NCBI GenBank assembly: GCA_002753515.1
Contig: PEAK01000008.1
Span: 28,791-92,790 of the forward strand
Direction: 5' to 3'
Source of the DNA: Magnetococcales bacterium
GTDB taxonomy: Bacteria > Pseudomonadota > Magnetococcia > Magnetococcales > UBA8363
Length of the DNA: 64,000 nucleotides
Part shown: positions 44,109 to 52,514 of the stretch, in pieces
Layout of the letters: every line of letters starts with the position of its first letter
Numbering within the stretch: the stretch's first letter is position 1
Notes under the pieces: model-generated
Seen by the model: only the letters and a program-made list of their open reading frames with translations
Databases searched by the model: none
What the model was told of the DNA's origin: nothing
Program-made: the position numbers and the translations under genes

Positions 44109-45320
44109 TCACAGGCATTTGGGTACGGGTCTGGGCTTTTCGATATCCAACGCAGTGACCAGCCACAGGATGACGAAATAACCGAAATAGATGGCGGTGG
44201 AGGTTCTTCCGATAAGGATCAGCGGAATGGCGCCATGGAACAGACTGGCATCGGGCGGGTTGTACCCCACCCAACCCAGGACGAAAGCGTTGGCCACGAA
44301 AATCCAGAACAATTGTTTGCTCAGCGGGCGATAGCGGAACGAACGCACTGGCGAGCGATCCAGGAAGGGGAGGATGAAGAGGATGGCGATGGAAAGCACC
44401 ATGGCGACAACCCCGGCCAATTTGCTGAACGATCCCAGAAAGTCAATGGAACGCAGGATGGCGTAGAAGGGGAGGAAATACCACTCCGGGACGATGTGTG
44501 CCGGTGTTTGCATGGGGTTGGCGGGGATGTAATTGTCGGCCTCCAAAAAGGCATTGGGGGCGAAGAAGACAAAGTAGCAATAGAAGATCAGGAACACGCC
44601 AACGCCGTAGAGGTCTTTAATGGTGTAGTAGGGATGGAACGGCAGATTATCCTTGTCGTCGTGGGCATCGATGCCGACGGGATTGTTGGAGTGGACGGCA
44701 TGCAAGGCCCACAAGTGGACGAAGACCACGCCAAAGACCAGCAGCGGCAGGAGGAAATGCAGGACGAAGAAGCGGTTGAGGGTGGGATCGGCAACCGAGA
44801 ACCCGCCCCAGATCCAGGTGACCAGATCGCTGCCGACGACCGGGATGGCGCTCATCAGGTTGGTGATGACGGCGGCACCCCAATAGGACATTTGCCCCCA
44901 GGGGAGGACGTAACCCATGAAAGCGGTCCCCATGAGCATGAAGAAGATGACGATGCCGATCCACCAGAGGATTTCCCGCGGGGCGCGATAGGAGCCGTAG
45001 TACATGCCGCGGAGGATGTGGATGTAGACGAAGATGAAGAAAAAGGTGGCACCGTTGGCGTGCATGTAGCGCAACAGCCAGCCAAAATTGACATCCCGCA
45101 TGATGTGTTCAACCGACTTGAAGGCGAGCGTCGCATCGGGTTTGTAATGCATGGCGAGAAACAGGCCGGTGGCGATCATGATGATGAGGACCGTGAGTGC
45201 CAGCGAGCCGAAGTTCCACCAATAATTCAAATTTTTTGGGGTGGGGTATTCGGTGGCCTGACTTTTGATCAGTTCGGTTACGGGTAGACGTTTGTCTATC
45301 CATTCCATGATTGTTGACAC
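44109..45320 (-). CDS. petB: Cytochrome b of the bc1 complex
   Basis: 403 residues from the GTG at 45320, chosen because TAGGAG lies eight bases before it; the ATG at 45308 ([13 protein letters not shown]) is the alternative. Eight or so transmembrane helices, with the quinol-site [15 protein letters not shown] (PEWY motif) and the bis-histidine heme helices ([42 protein letters not shown], each quoted in part). It oxidises quinol and passes electrons to the Rieske centre, pumping protons. The full-length, non-split form is that of mitochondria and alphaproteobacteria. Confidence 0.95.
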   Translation of the reverse strand: MSTIMEWIDKRLPVTELIKSQATEYPTPKNLNYWWNFGSLALTVLIIMIATGLFLAMHYKPDATLAFKSVEHIMRDVNFGWLLRYMHANGATFFFIFVYIHILRGMYYGSYRAPREILWWIGIVIFFMLMGTAFMGYVLPWGQMSYWGAAVITNLMSAIPVVGSDLVTWIWGGFSVADPTLNRFFVLHFLLPLLVFGVVFVHLWALHAVHSNNPVGIDAHDDKDNLPFHPYYTIKDLYGVGVFLIFYCYFVFFAPNAFLEADNYIPANPMQTPAHIVPEWYFLPFYAILRSIDFLGSFSKLAGVVAMVLSIAILFILPFLDRSPVRSFRYRPLSKQLFWIFVANAFVLGWVGYNPPDASLFHGAIPLILIGRTSTAIYFGYFVILWLVTALDIEKPRPVPKCL

Positions 45321-45365
45321 GTTGAAAACTCCTACTAAAGTCTGGCAGGACGCCAAGGTTGAAAA

Positions 45366-45899
45366 TCAGGCCAAAGCCTTGCCAATAACCAAGGTATTTG
45401 CGTCCTTGAAATCGTAGTGGGGCACTTCAAGGTTTCTTGGTGCCGGTCCCTTGCGAATACGGCCCGAGGTGTCATAGTGCGACCCGTGGCAGGGGCAGAG
45501 GAAGCCGCCATAATCACCGGTGCCGATGGGTTGAGGGACGCACCCCAGGTGGGTGCAGACCGCCAGGAGGACGAGGAGTTCGGGTCGTTTGACCCGGTCG
45601 GCATCTTTTGCGGGGTCGGGAAGGGATTCGGAGTCACCCTTTTGTGCCGAAGCGATCATTTCCGGGGTACGGCGCAGGACGAACACGGGTTTTCCTTGCC
45701 AGGGAACGGTGATCATCTGCCCGGGTTGCAAGGGGCTGATGTCGACTTCGGAGGTGGCTTGGGCCAGGACGTCCGCCGATGGGCTCCAGGAGCGGATGAA
45801 CGGCCAAGCGGCGGCAGCGACGCCCGCCACCCCGAAGGCGCTTGTGGCCAGGATGAGGAAATCCCGCCGGTTTTCTTCTACCTCGATAGCCATGGACAA
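45366..45899 (-). CDS. petA: Rieske iron-sulfur subunit of the bc1 complex
   Basis: 177 residues from a TTG at 45899, for which GGAGG is spaced six bases upstream; the ATG at 45893 is the alternative. A twin-arginine motif ([15 protein letters not shown]) begins the membrane anchor, as expected for Tat-exported Rieske proteins. The two cluster-binding boxes are CTHLGC and CPCHGSH with both cysteine-histidine pairs. It carries electrons from quinol to cytochrome c1. First gene of the bc1 operon. Confidence 0.95.
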   Translation of the reverse strand: MSMAIEVEENRRDFLILATSAFGVAGVAAAAWPFIRSWSPSADVLAQATSEVDISPLQPGQMITVPWQGKPVFVLRRTPEMIASAQKGDSESLPDPAKDADRVKRPELLVLLAVCTHLGCVPQPIGTGDYGGFLCPCHGSHYDTSGRIRKGPAPRNLEVPHYDFKDANTLVIGKALA

Positions 45900-46072
45900 T
45901 TTCGACCTCCAAGGGGTATTCGTGAAGGGGTTGAACAGGTGCCACGGGGTCGTTATCGGGGGGTCAGGCGTTCGATGCCCCGGGCCAACACATTTTTCAA
46001 AGCCTCATGTTCCCGCCCATTGCCCATTTTGTCAACCCGTTGCTAAAAATCTGGGCCACAAAACGGCATTTT

Positions 46073-46100
46073 TTTACATTTTGCGAGTGCGCGGGATAAA
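46073..46100 (+). promoter_or_regulatory. Possible promoter for trmL
   Basis: TTTACA (46073-46078) and GATAAA (46095-46100) are 16 bases apart, directed toward the trmL ATG at 46117. The leader would be very short, and the -10 match is only moderate. Confidence 0.35.
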
Positions 46101-46116
46101 AATGAAGGAAGAAAGC

Positions 46117-46590
46117 ATGCATATCGTACTCTACCAGCCAGAAATCCCACCCAATACCGGAACCATCATCCGTTTGTGCGCCGCCACGGGCTGCCCTTTG
46201 CATTTGATCGGACCCTTGGGCTTTCGATTGGATGCCCCGGGGTTGCGTCGGGCGGGCATGGATTATCGCGACCTGGCTCAGGTTATGCGCTGGCGGGATT
46301 GGCAGGAGTATCGGACCCGTTATCCCGATGTCCAACGATCCCTGGCTATTTCGACGAAGGGGACGCTCCCCTATGACCAATGGTCATTTCAGCCGGGCGA
46401 TCATTTGCTTTTTGGTTCCGAGGGGAGTGGTTTGCCAGAGGCCATTCTGCAGAGTCACGCTTCCAGAGTGTTGCGCATTCCCATGCAGCCGGGATGTCGC
46501 AGCCTGAATCTGGCGTTGAGTGTGGGGATTGTCCTGTATGAGGCGTTGCGGCAAAATGGTTTTCCCGGACTTGATGGTGAGGTTTGTTGA
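46117..46590 (+). CDS. trmL: TrmL, tRNA (cytidine34/uridine34-2'-O)-methyltransferase
   Basis: 157 residues from the ATG at 46117 (MHIVLYQPEIPPNTG), preceded by GAAGGAAG; the ORF extends far upstream only as antisense of petA. SPOUT trefoil-knot motifs are present: PEIPPNTGTIIRLCAATG, FGSEGSGLPEAIL and RIPMQPGCRSLNLALSVGI. It methylates the wobble ribose of tRNA-Leu species. It diverges from the bc1 operon and is two bases ahead of the second TPR-glycosyltransferase gene. Confidence 0.94.
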   Translation: MHIVLYQPEIPPNTGTIIRLCAATGCPLHLIGPLGFRLDAPGLRRAGMDYRDLAQVMRWRDWQEYRTRYPDVQRSLAISTKGTLPYDQWSFQPGDHLLFGSEGSGLPEAILQSHASRVLRIPMQPGCRSLNLALSVGIVLYEALRQNGFPGLDGEVC

Positions 46591-46591
46591 C

Positions 46592-48166
46592 ATGAATTCA
46601 ATCAGTCACCAGGTATTACGTGATCGGCAAATGGCATCCGCGCAACAATGGATCCAACACGGTTTGCTGTTGCAGCAACAAGGTGCCTGGCAAGAAGCCC
46701 GGGAATGTTTTATCCAGGCGCTCCGATTGCAGCCCCTCTGTTTTGACGCCCATTTTCATTTGGGCAATTGCTGGATGAATGGCGGTCGCTTCACCGAGGC
46801 CTATGATTGCTACCGCAAGGCGCTAAAAATTCGTCGCACCTCCCTGGAAGCGTTGGCCAATCTGGGGAGTGCCGCCTTGAAACTGGGCCGATGGCCCGAA
46901 GCCCGCGATCATTTCACCCATGCCCTGCGACTGGCTCCCGGGGAACCGCTCCTCCGCATCAATCTGGGAACGGTTATGCACCATTTGGGACACATGGACG
47001 CGGCCCTGGAAATCTACCAACAATGCGTTGCCACCACCCCCGAAATTCCCGATGCCTGGTTGAATCTGGGTCATGTGTTGCACGAACTGGATCGATTTAC
47101 GGAAGCGGAGTCGGCATATCAAGAAGCCTTGAAGCGGAAAGCCGATTATCCCGAGGCGTTGACGGGTCTCGGAATCGTGGCGCACAAGCGTGGGGAGTTC
47201 GCTATGGCACTGCAATGGTTTGCAGCAGCCTTGAAGCACAATCCGCAACTGGCGCAAGCCCATTACAACAAAAGCCTGACCTTGCTCGTGACCGGTGCGT
47301 ATGCCGAAGGTTGGCGGGAATACGAATGGCGCTGGCAAACGGAACGTTTTGCGCCCCATTCTTTTACGCAAGCACCCTGGGATGGTACTGCGATTCATGA
47401 TAAAACGATTTTGCTCCATACAGAGCAAGGTTTTGGAGATGCCATCCAAATGATTCGTTATGTTTCAATGGCTAGAGAAAGAATGGGCAAAGTCGTGGTG
47501 TTTTGCCCCCCCGATCTGGAACGATTGTTTCAGACGATTCCCCACGTGGACCATGTGGCTTCCCGAACGGACCTGTTGCCACCATGCGATTGCCAGGCAC
47601 CGCTCATGAGTTTGCCCGGATTGCTGGGGACCACCCTGGATTGCATACCCAACCTGGTTCCCTATCTTTTTGTCCGTTCGGATGCGTTGTGTGCAACCAG
47701 GTTGGAAACATTGCCGGGTATCAAGGTTGGCTTGGTTTGGCGCGGCAATCCCCAGCATGCCAACGATCACAATCGTTCCATCGATGCCGGGATCATGGCC
47801 CATCTGTGTCGGATCGAGGGTGTGAGCTTCATCAATTTGCAAAAGGACATCCGCGCCGATGAGAAGATAATCTTGACACAAAAGGGGAACTTTTATGATT
47901 TTATGGAAGGGGTGACGGATTTTGCCGATACGGCGGCACTTTTGAACCAGTTGGACCTGGTGATTGGTGTGGATACCTCGGTTGTCCATCTGGCCGGGGC
48001 ATTGGCGAAGCCGGGGTGGGTCATGCTTCCCGAAAACAACGATTGGCGCTGGTTGCGGGATCGGGAGGACTCCCCATGGTACCCAACGCTACGTCTGATT
48101 CGGAGACAGAAGGGTGAAGAATGGTCCGAGGTGTTGGCGCGAGTGGGTGTGTTGTTGCAGGAGTAG
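46592..48166 (+). CDS. TPR-repeat protein with C-terminal glycosyltransferase-like domain (paralogue)
   Basis: 524 residues from the ATG at 46592, one base after the trmL TGA; an earlier ATG in frame (46520) lies inside trmL and is rejected. Five to six TPRs (about 15-255) carry the repeat spacing (FDAHFHLGNCWMNGGRFTEA, ALANLGSAALKLGRWPEA). The C-terminal domain (about 260-520) has YEWRWQTERF, LHTEQGFGDAIQMIRYV and GVDTSVVHLAGALAKPG, the nucleotide-sugar-site region. It is clearly homologous to the gene truncated at the left edge of the window. Its substrate is unknown. Confidence 0.88.
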   Translation: MNSISHQVLRDRQMASAQQWIQHGLLLQQQGAWQEARECFIQALRLQPLCFDAHFHLGNCWMNGGRFTEAYDCYRKALKIRRTSLEALANLGSAALKLGRWPEARDHFTHALRLAPGEPLLRINLGTVMHHLGHMDAALEIYQQCVATTPEIPDAWLNLGHVLHELDRFTEAESAYQEALKRKADYPEALTGLGIVAHKRGEFAMALQWFAAALKHNPQLAQAHYNKSLTLLVTGAYAEGWREYEWRWQTERFAPHSFTQAPWDGTAIHDKTILLHTEQGFGDAIQMIRYVSMARERMGKVVVFCPPDLERLFQTIPHVDHVASRTDLLPPCDCQAPLMSLPGLLGTTLDCIPNLVPYLFVRSDALCATRLETLPGIKVGLVWRGNPQHANDHNRSIDAGIMAHLCRIEGVSFINLQKDIRADEKIILTQKGNFYDFMEGVTDFADTAALLNQLDLVIGVDTSVVHLAGALAKPGWVMLPENNDWRWLRDREDSPWYPTLRLIRRQKGEEWSEVLARVGVLLQE

Positions 48167-48176
48167 GTGAAAAAAG

Positions 48177-48218
48177 AACACCAGGACCAAACTTGAATCA
48201 AAGTCCAGCCCTGGTGTT
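48177..48218. terminator. Bidirectional stem-loop between convergent genes
   Basis: AACACCAGG (48177-48185) and CCTGGTGTT (48210-48218) form a perfect 9-bp stem; inside the loop GGAC and GTCC can pair as well. It has A-rich and T-rich flanks (48169-48175 and 48218-48221), so it can end transcripts from both sides. Confidence 0.65.
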
Positions 48219-48236
48219 TTGTTCCGAAGGGCTTAT

Positions 48237-48701
48237 TCACATCTCCCAGGTACCGTCGGCATTGCGACAGGCCGTATGGGTGGCCCGATCATGTTTGCCG
48301 TCCACAACGGCATCGATTTCCACGTCACGACAATTGCGGCCATTGACAGTTTTTGCCGCCATCGGTGTCACCGCGTAGGTACGACCGGTATCGGGATTGG
48401 TCCACTGACTGACCTGATTGGAGCGTCCTTTCTCCAAGGTGTCCGAAATTTTGGCCCGGTCCGCCTTGTCCATTTCATTGCCGACCGCATAGCCCAACAA
48501 ACCACCCACCGCAGCCCCGATGAGGGCATTTTCCTTCCGGTTCTTCGATGGACCCGCAAGGCTGCCGATTAAACCGCCACCCAAAGCCCCCAAACCGGCA
48601 CCGCTCTGGGCCTTGGATTCGCAACCACTGATGATGACCCCCGGGGCCACCAATGCCAAGCTAATGACCACGTTACGACCGATGGCTAGCAAGCGTTTCA
48701 T
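48237..48701 (-). CDS. Glycine-zipper surface lipoprotein (17-kDa antigen-like)
   Basis: 154 residues. The signal peptide ends in a lipobox (VIISGC, lipidated C27). A glycine-zipper segment (GAGLGALGGGLIGSL and ALIGAAVGGLLGYAVGNEMD) is followed by a conserved tail in which WTNPDTGRTYAVTP and CRDVEIDAVVDGK match the 17-kDa surface antigen family found in Rickettsia and many other proteobacteria. Outer-membrane attachment is expected; function is unknown. AAGGAG precedes the ATG. Confidence 0.88.
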   Translation of the reverse strand: MKRLLAIGRNVVISLALVAPGVIISGCESKAQSGAGLGALGGGLIGSLAGPSKNRKENALIGAAVGGLLGYAVGNEMDKADRAKISDTLEKGRSNQVSQWTNPDTGRTYAVTPMAAKTVNGRNCRDVEIDAVVDGKHDRATHTACRNADGTWEM

Positions 48702-48857
48702 TGTTTTCTCCTTGAAAGATCAAAATTGGAACACGATATTGGTTCGTTACACAACTTGAAAGGTTGGGGCTTGTTCATGAAAGTGTGCGGCGGAACGCAT
48801 ACGATGACCACAGGTCCATTTGGGCGGGTAGCAGTGAACAACCCTGCACCAATGCGG

Positions 48858-49817
48858 TCAGGATACAAAAACGTCATCCAGAGAATCGGCGAAGACGAAA
48901 TTGTCACCCCATAATTCAATCTGTTCCAGATTCGCAGAATTGACTTTTTCGATTATTTCATCGGGAACTTGGCCGAATTTACGGCGCATTTGCCTGAGGA
49001 GCATGGTGGCAGCTTCTTCCTGGCGTCCTTCCTGCCTCCACTCCCTGGTCCATCTTTCCGCAGTCTCCGCAAGCATGGTATGTACCTCCTCAAGGTTATT
49101 CATCTCCGGAATGGCATCCAGGGCGGCATTTTTTTTCTTTGACAGTCTTGGCAACAGGATCCGGCTCACCCAGTTGGCAAAAGCGCGACGCAATTCCTGC
49201 TGTTCTGGACCATTCAACCAGGAGGCCAATTCTTGAATGACCTGCCGCACATCCGCAATTTGGCGGCTTTTCTCCAATCGGAATAACGCCGCGACCACAT
49301 TCTGCATCGCGTTCAGATCACCTTCCTGGAACCGATGCTCATCCACCAGCAAGTAACGCATATGCGGTCGGTAGGCTTCAAGGCCAGGGGGTGACTCTTC
49401 AATCAAGTCGGCAATATCCATCGATGCCGTCCATCGGCTGTTGCCATTATACAGGACTATCGGGATAATTGGAGGAAGTTTTTTATATTTTGGGATCATT
49501 CCGGATTGACGCAAATCCTGATAGAGCAGCATGGCATACAGGGTATGACGCACTGCCATGATGTCATCCACCGTGGATTGTGGTTCAAGGATCGCGTAGA
49601 TGAAAAGCCAGCGGTCTGTCCCTTGCCAGCGGATTTTCCATACCAGATCGTCTATCCGCTTGCGAAAATCGTCGGTCACGAAGACCGTGTTCACCTTTTC
49701 CAGAGTGGAAAAATCCAGTCCCGCCACCCACTCTTCGTGAACGAAGCCAACCAGAAGATCCTGGATCATCCTGGCGTGCGAGAAAAGTTTGGTGTAGCCA
49801 AGGTCATGGGCGTTCAT
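48858..49817 (-). CDS. Rpn/DUF4351-family nuclease-like ('transposase') protein 2
   Basis: 319 residues. The N-terminal Rpn/YhgA core is recognisable: MNAHDLGYTKLFSHARMIQ, VTDDFRKRIDDLVWKIRW and LFIYAILEPQSTVDD, where the usual Glu-x-Gln of the PD-(D/E)xK nuclease is E-P-Q. The middle is helical (YAMLLYQDLRQSG, PIIPIVLYNGNSRW). A coiled EWRQEGRQEEAATMLLRQM leads to a DUF4351-like tail ending SLDDVF. It shares that tail with the gene at 37786. It is not flanked by inverted repeats, so transposase activity is doubtful. Confidence 0.85.
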   Translation of the reverse strand: MNAHDLGYTKLFSHARMIQDLLVGFVHEEWVAGLDFSTLEKVNTVFVTDDFRKRIDDLVWKIRWQGTDRWLFIYAILEPQSTVDDIMAVRHTLYAMLLYQDLRQSGMIPKYKKLPPIIPIVLYNGNSRWTASMDIADLIEESPPGLEAYRPHMRYLLVDEHRFQEGDLNAMQNVVAALFRLEKSRQIADVRQVIQELASWLNGPEQQELRRAFANWVSRILLPRLSKKKNAALDAIPEMNNLEEVHTMLAETAERWTREWRQEGRQEEAATMLLRQMRRKFGQVPDEIIEKVNSANLEQIELWGDNFVFADSLDDVFVS

Positions 49818-49907
49818 GCTGCGTCACATCTCCCGGCAACGGGGGAGCAGGAATGTGATAATCTTCCAAATCGTGAGATCACTGGCATTTTCATGATTGA
49901 GCAACGG

Positions 49908-51185
49908 TTATCCTTGTTCCATAACCATTTTTAACGGTTGTCCCCCCTTCAAGGCGGAGTTGCGCGCCCAGTGTTTTCCTTTATCCAGCAGGGCGTTTTC
50001 ATCGCTACCAGTCGTAGCAGTCACCTGGATTGTAGCGATACCAAAGCGCACATGGGTGGGAAAACCTTTGGTAGCTTGCAATCGGTCCAAAATGCGATCT
50101 TTGACGAGTTGCGCGACTTCTTTATCGATGTACGCCTCGGCGATGAGGACGGCAATGGTTGCATCCCCGATGTGGAAGGAGAGGCCGAGGTGTGATTTTT
50201 GGATATGTCGCCCAACAAATCCCAACACGCGATACACCTCACTCCGGGCCAGTTTCGGCATGGCGTTGGGATCTTCATCAAAAAACACGAACAGCAGGGC
50301 CTGGCGGTTTTCCTTGAGGTAGCGTTTTCTATGCTCGGTCAGGGCGAAGCGGTTGCCAAGTCCGGTGAATTGGTCGAACAATTCCTGATCCCGCGATTCC
50401 TGCAACTGAATGTCCGCTTGGCGGAACAGCCCGTTAAGCTGGTGAATGGCCTCGTCCGCCTTGAGGATATTCTCTTTGGCAAGCCGTGCGGCCTTTTTTA
50501 ACGCCCGGGCTTCCAACAAAAAATTTTCAACAAATGTCGGCAAGACAACGTTCAAAGGTTCTTTGCTACTGAGTAAAGAAAGAACTTTTTGCAAACCTTC
50601 GGTCGGGTGGTGCATGCGTTCGGCGGCCTGCATGACAATGTCGCCCAGCCGCAGCAATTCCCCCCGGCGTCGTTGCCATTCCCGCTCCTGGCGTCGTTGT
50701 TCGCGTCCCTGTTCCTGGATGCAGGAATCGACCATTGCCAGGATTCGAGACCAACCGGCAGTTTCCGTGCGTTCCCCCGTTGTGACGGCGGTCTGGAATT
50801 CCGGAATGCGATTCAGGCGCTCCATCAGCCGCTCGGCCAGTTCGCGGGTGGCGGTGGGTGCCGTACCCGAGGGAGAGGCTGCCATTTTGGCAATCTCATC
50901 CAGGGCTTCCCGAGGGTCAAATCCGGGATTGCGCCGAATTTTGCTGATCAATCTTTTCAGATTGGAATCCTGTTCCACGCTGCCCTGGAGTAGCGGACGC
51001 ACGACTCGATCCAGCAGCAAGGTGGCGGCGGATTGAAAATACCAGACTTCCCGGTCGTTGACGCCATGGAGCATCATTTCCTTGGCAACGGCCAGGGCAT
51101 CGTGAAAGGGTACGGGCGTCGTCAACAGCAGCCGCCGTAATTTTTCCATGTTTTCGGCGGTGTCAATCAAGGGTGATCTCCTCAT
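49908..51185 (-). CDS. Protein with degenerate GGDEF domain (2 of tandem pair)
   Basis: 425 residues. An N-terminal helical region (about 1-230) of unknown type precedes a coiled segment and a C-terminal GGDEF-like fold (about 265-425). The fold opens with DQFTGLGNRFALTEH, the standard entry, but the active-site loop reads FHIGDATIAVL in place of GGDEF, so it should not make c-di-GMP. It might bind nucleotide or act as a scaffold. It overlaps the preceding paralogous gene by 23 bases and is the last gene of the gpmI-envC-ctpA unit. Confidence 0.75.
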   Translation of the reverse strand: MRRSPLIDTAENMEKLRRLLLTTPVPFHDALAVAKEMMLHGVNDREVWYFQSAATLLLDRVVRPLLQGSVEQDSNLKRLISKIRRNPGFDPREALDEIAKMAASPSGTAPTATRELAERLMERLNRIPEFQTAVTTGERTETAGWSRILAMVDSCIQEQGREQRRQEREWQRRRGELLRLGDIVMQAAERMHHPTEGLQKVLSLLSSKEPLNVVLPTFVENFLLEARALKKAARLAKENILKADEAIHQLNGLFRQADIQLQESRDQELFDQFTGLGNRFALTEHRKRYLKENRQALLFVFFDEDPNAMPKLARSEVYRVLGFVGRHIQKSHLGLSFHIGDATIAVLIAEAYIDKEVAQLVKDRILDRLQATKGFPTHVRFGIATIQVTATTGSDENALLDKGKHWARNSALKGGQPLKMVMEQG

Positions 51186-52485
51186 GGCTGTCCAGTTCCA
51201 CGGGCTGGTGCCATTGTTTCGGTTCTTCCGCCACGGGGGCCTTGCCGATGGATTCCGCCAGATGGGACACCCGGGTCAAGATTTCCTTGACCGTCATACC
51301 CGGTTCGGCAGCCATGCTTCCGGTAACCAGCTTGAGTTGTTGTATTTCGGGATTCAGGGGTAACACCGTTTCCGCCAACTGGTGGTCCAAGGTGTTGATG
51401 ACCGCCGAACAACGGTCCAATGCCGTTTTTGGGAACAGCAGGCCCAGACGATCCGGGGCGATCCGGGCGATGAAGTCGGTTGTGGCCAAATGGGGGCGTA
51501 TGGCATCAGCCAAAGAGCGTATCAGGTGATCGACCCGATCCAGGGGCAGGGTGGTGGCGAGGGTGTCATAGTGGCCAATGCGAATGACTCCCAGGGAAAA
51601 GGCTTCGCCCAGGTGGCTGGCTCGATCCAGGAGTCGATTGAGGTGTACGGCAAATCCCGAATGGTCCGAAAGGCCGGTATTGGGATCGATAAAATGCGCC
51701 GACTGGCTTTGCACAATGGCACCTTCCAATTCATCGATCCGTTGTTTCAGTCGCATCCCCTTGGCGCGGGTATCGTCGAGTTGCTGACCGATGCGGGCCA
51801 TGTCGCGCATCCAATCCTGGGCTTGGTGCAGAACATCCTCGATGCGGGATGCCCGATCTCCCGATTGGTCCGCGGTCTCTTTTTTCTGATACAAAGCGTG
51901 GGTTTCCCGGGTTGGCGTCGAAGCAGCCGTGATCTCTTCCATGCCCTGTTGCAGGCGCCGCCAAACATTGTCCCAGAGCCGGTCATCGTCCTTCCGGACC
52001 ACGGGTTTCATGGGCCCGAGGACCAGGGAATCCAGGGCATGAGCCAGTTGCTCCAGCGAGGGTTCCCGTGCTGGAAGGGATTGCAGCATGGTGGCAATGT
52101 CCGGTCGGTCGTTCTTCAGCAGTTGCAAGGCTTGCAGAAGCCGTCCCGCCAGCTCGGGTGCCGGTTTGGCGGTTTGCGTATCCCCCTTGAGGGGGGTTAC
52201 GTGACCAAACAGTGGTTGGGCCGCATGGGCGAACTGATCGGGATCCCGGTTATGCCTAGCGAGTTGACGGCACTCGGCGATAGCCGCATGACAGGCCGGG
52301 TTTGCACCTTGCCACTTCTCCAGCAAGTCCAATAATCCTTCGACAAGCTCCCGACCCCGGCGGCGCTCTTCGTGACACACCCCGGTGGCCAGCGTCTGTT
52401 CCACAAGACCCAACACCCGTGCCGGGTCGGGAACCTTTTGCCGAAGGAGATCATAAATGGTTTCAATGAGCGCGGCGGTAGACAT
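51163..52485 (-). CDS. Protein with degenerate GGDEF domain (1 of tandem pair)
   Basis: 440 residues from the ATG at 52485, which has AAGGT upstream; a TTG at 52518 overlaps the previous stop but has no ribosome site. The first ~230 residues are helical and similar in layout to the next gene. The C-terminal GGDEF-like fold starts FIDPNTGLSDHSGFAVHLN, but the active loop is IAPDRLGLLFP rather than GGDEF, so catalysis is unlikely. Two paralogous degenerate domains in overlapping genes suggest a complex. Role unknown; operon position points to the cell envelope or division. Confidence 0.75.
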   Translation of the reverse strand: MSTAALIETIYDLLRQKVPDPARVLGLVEQTLATGVCHEERRRGRELVEGLLDLLEKWQGANPACHAAIAECRQLARHNRDPDQFAHAAQPLFGHVTPLKGDTQTAKPAPELAGRLLQALQLLKNDRPDIATMLQSLPAREPSLEQLAHALDSLVLGPMKPVVRKDDDRLWDNVWRRLQQGMEEITAASTPTRETHALYQKKETADQSGDRASRIEDVLHQAQDWMRDMARIGQQLDDTRAKGMRLKQRIDELEGAIVQSQSAHFIDPNTGLSDHSGFAVHLNRLLDRASHLGEAFSLGVIRIGHYDTLATTLPLDRVDHLIRSLADAIRPHLATTDFIARIAPDRLGLLFPKTALDRCSAVINTLDHQLAETVLPLNPEIQQLKLVTGSMAAEPGMTVKEILTRVSHLAESIGKAPVAEEPKQWHQPVELDSHEEITLD

Positions 52486-52514
52486 CTGGCACGACCTTGG
52501 GCTGTACAGCACCG

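Noticed and set aside
44235..45287. 350-codon open frame on the plus strand
   Set aside because: It is the mirror of petB and reads as unbroken Glu/Asp/Gly/His-rich text, a shadow.
45553..46116. Upstream extension of trmL
   Set aside because: Antisense to petA; the ATG at 46117 has a ribosome site and the family's exact N-terminus.
48698..48919. Short minus-strand frame whose PPHTFMNKPQP recalled peptidyl-tRNA hydrolase
   Set aside because: Only a few residues match, no other motif is present, and it overlaps the end of the Rpn-like gene and the lipoprotein promoter region.
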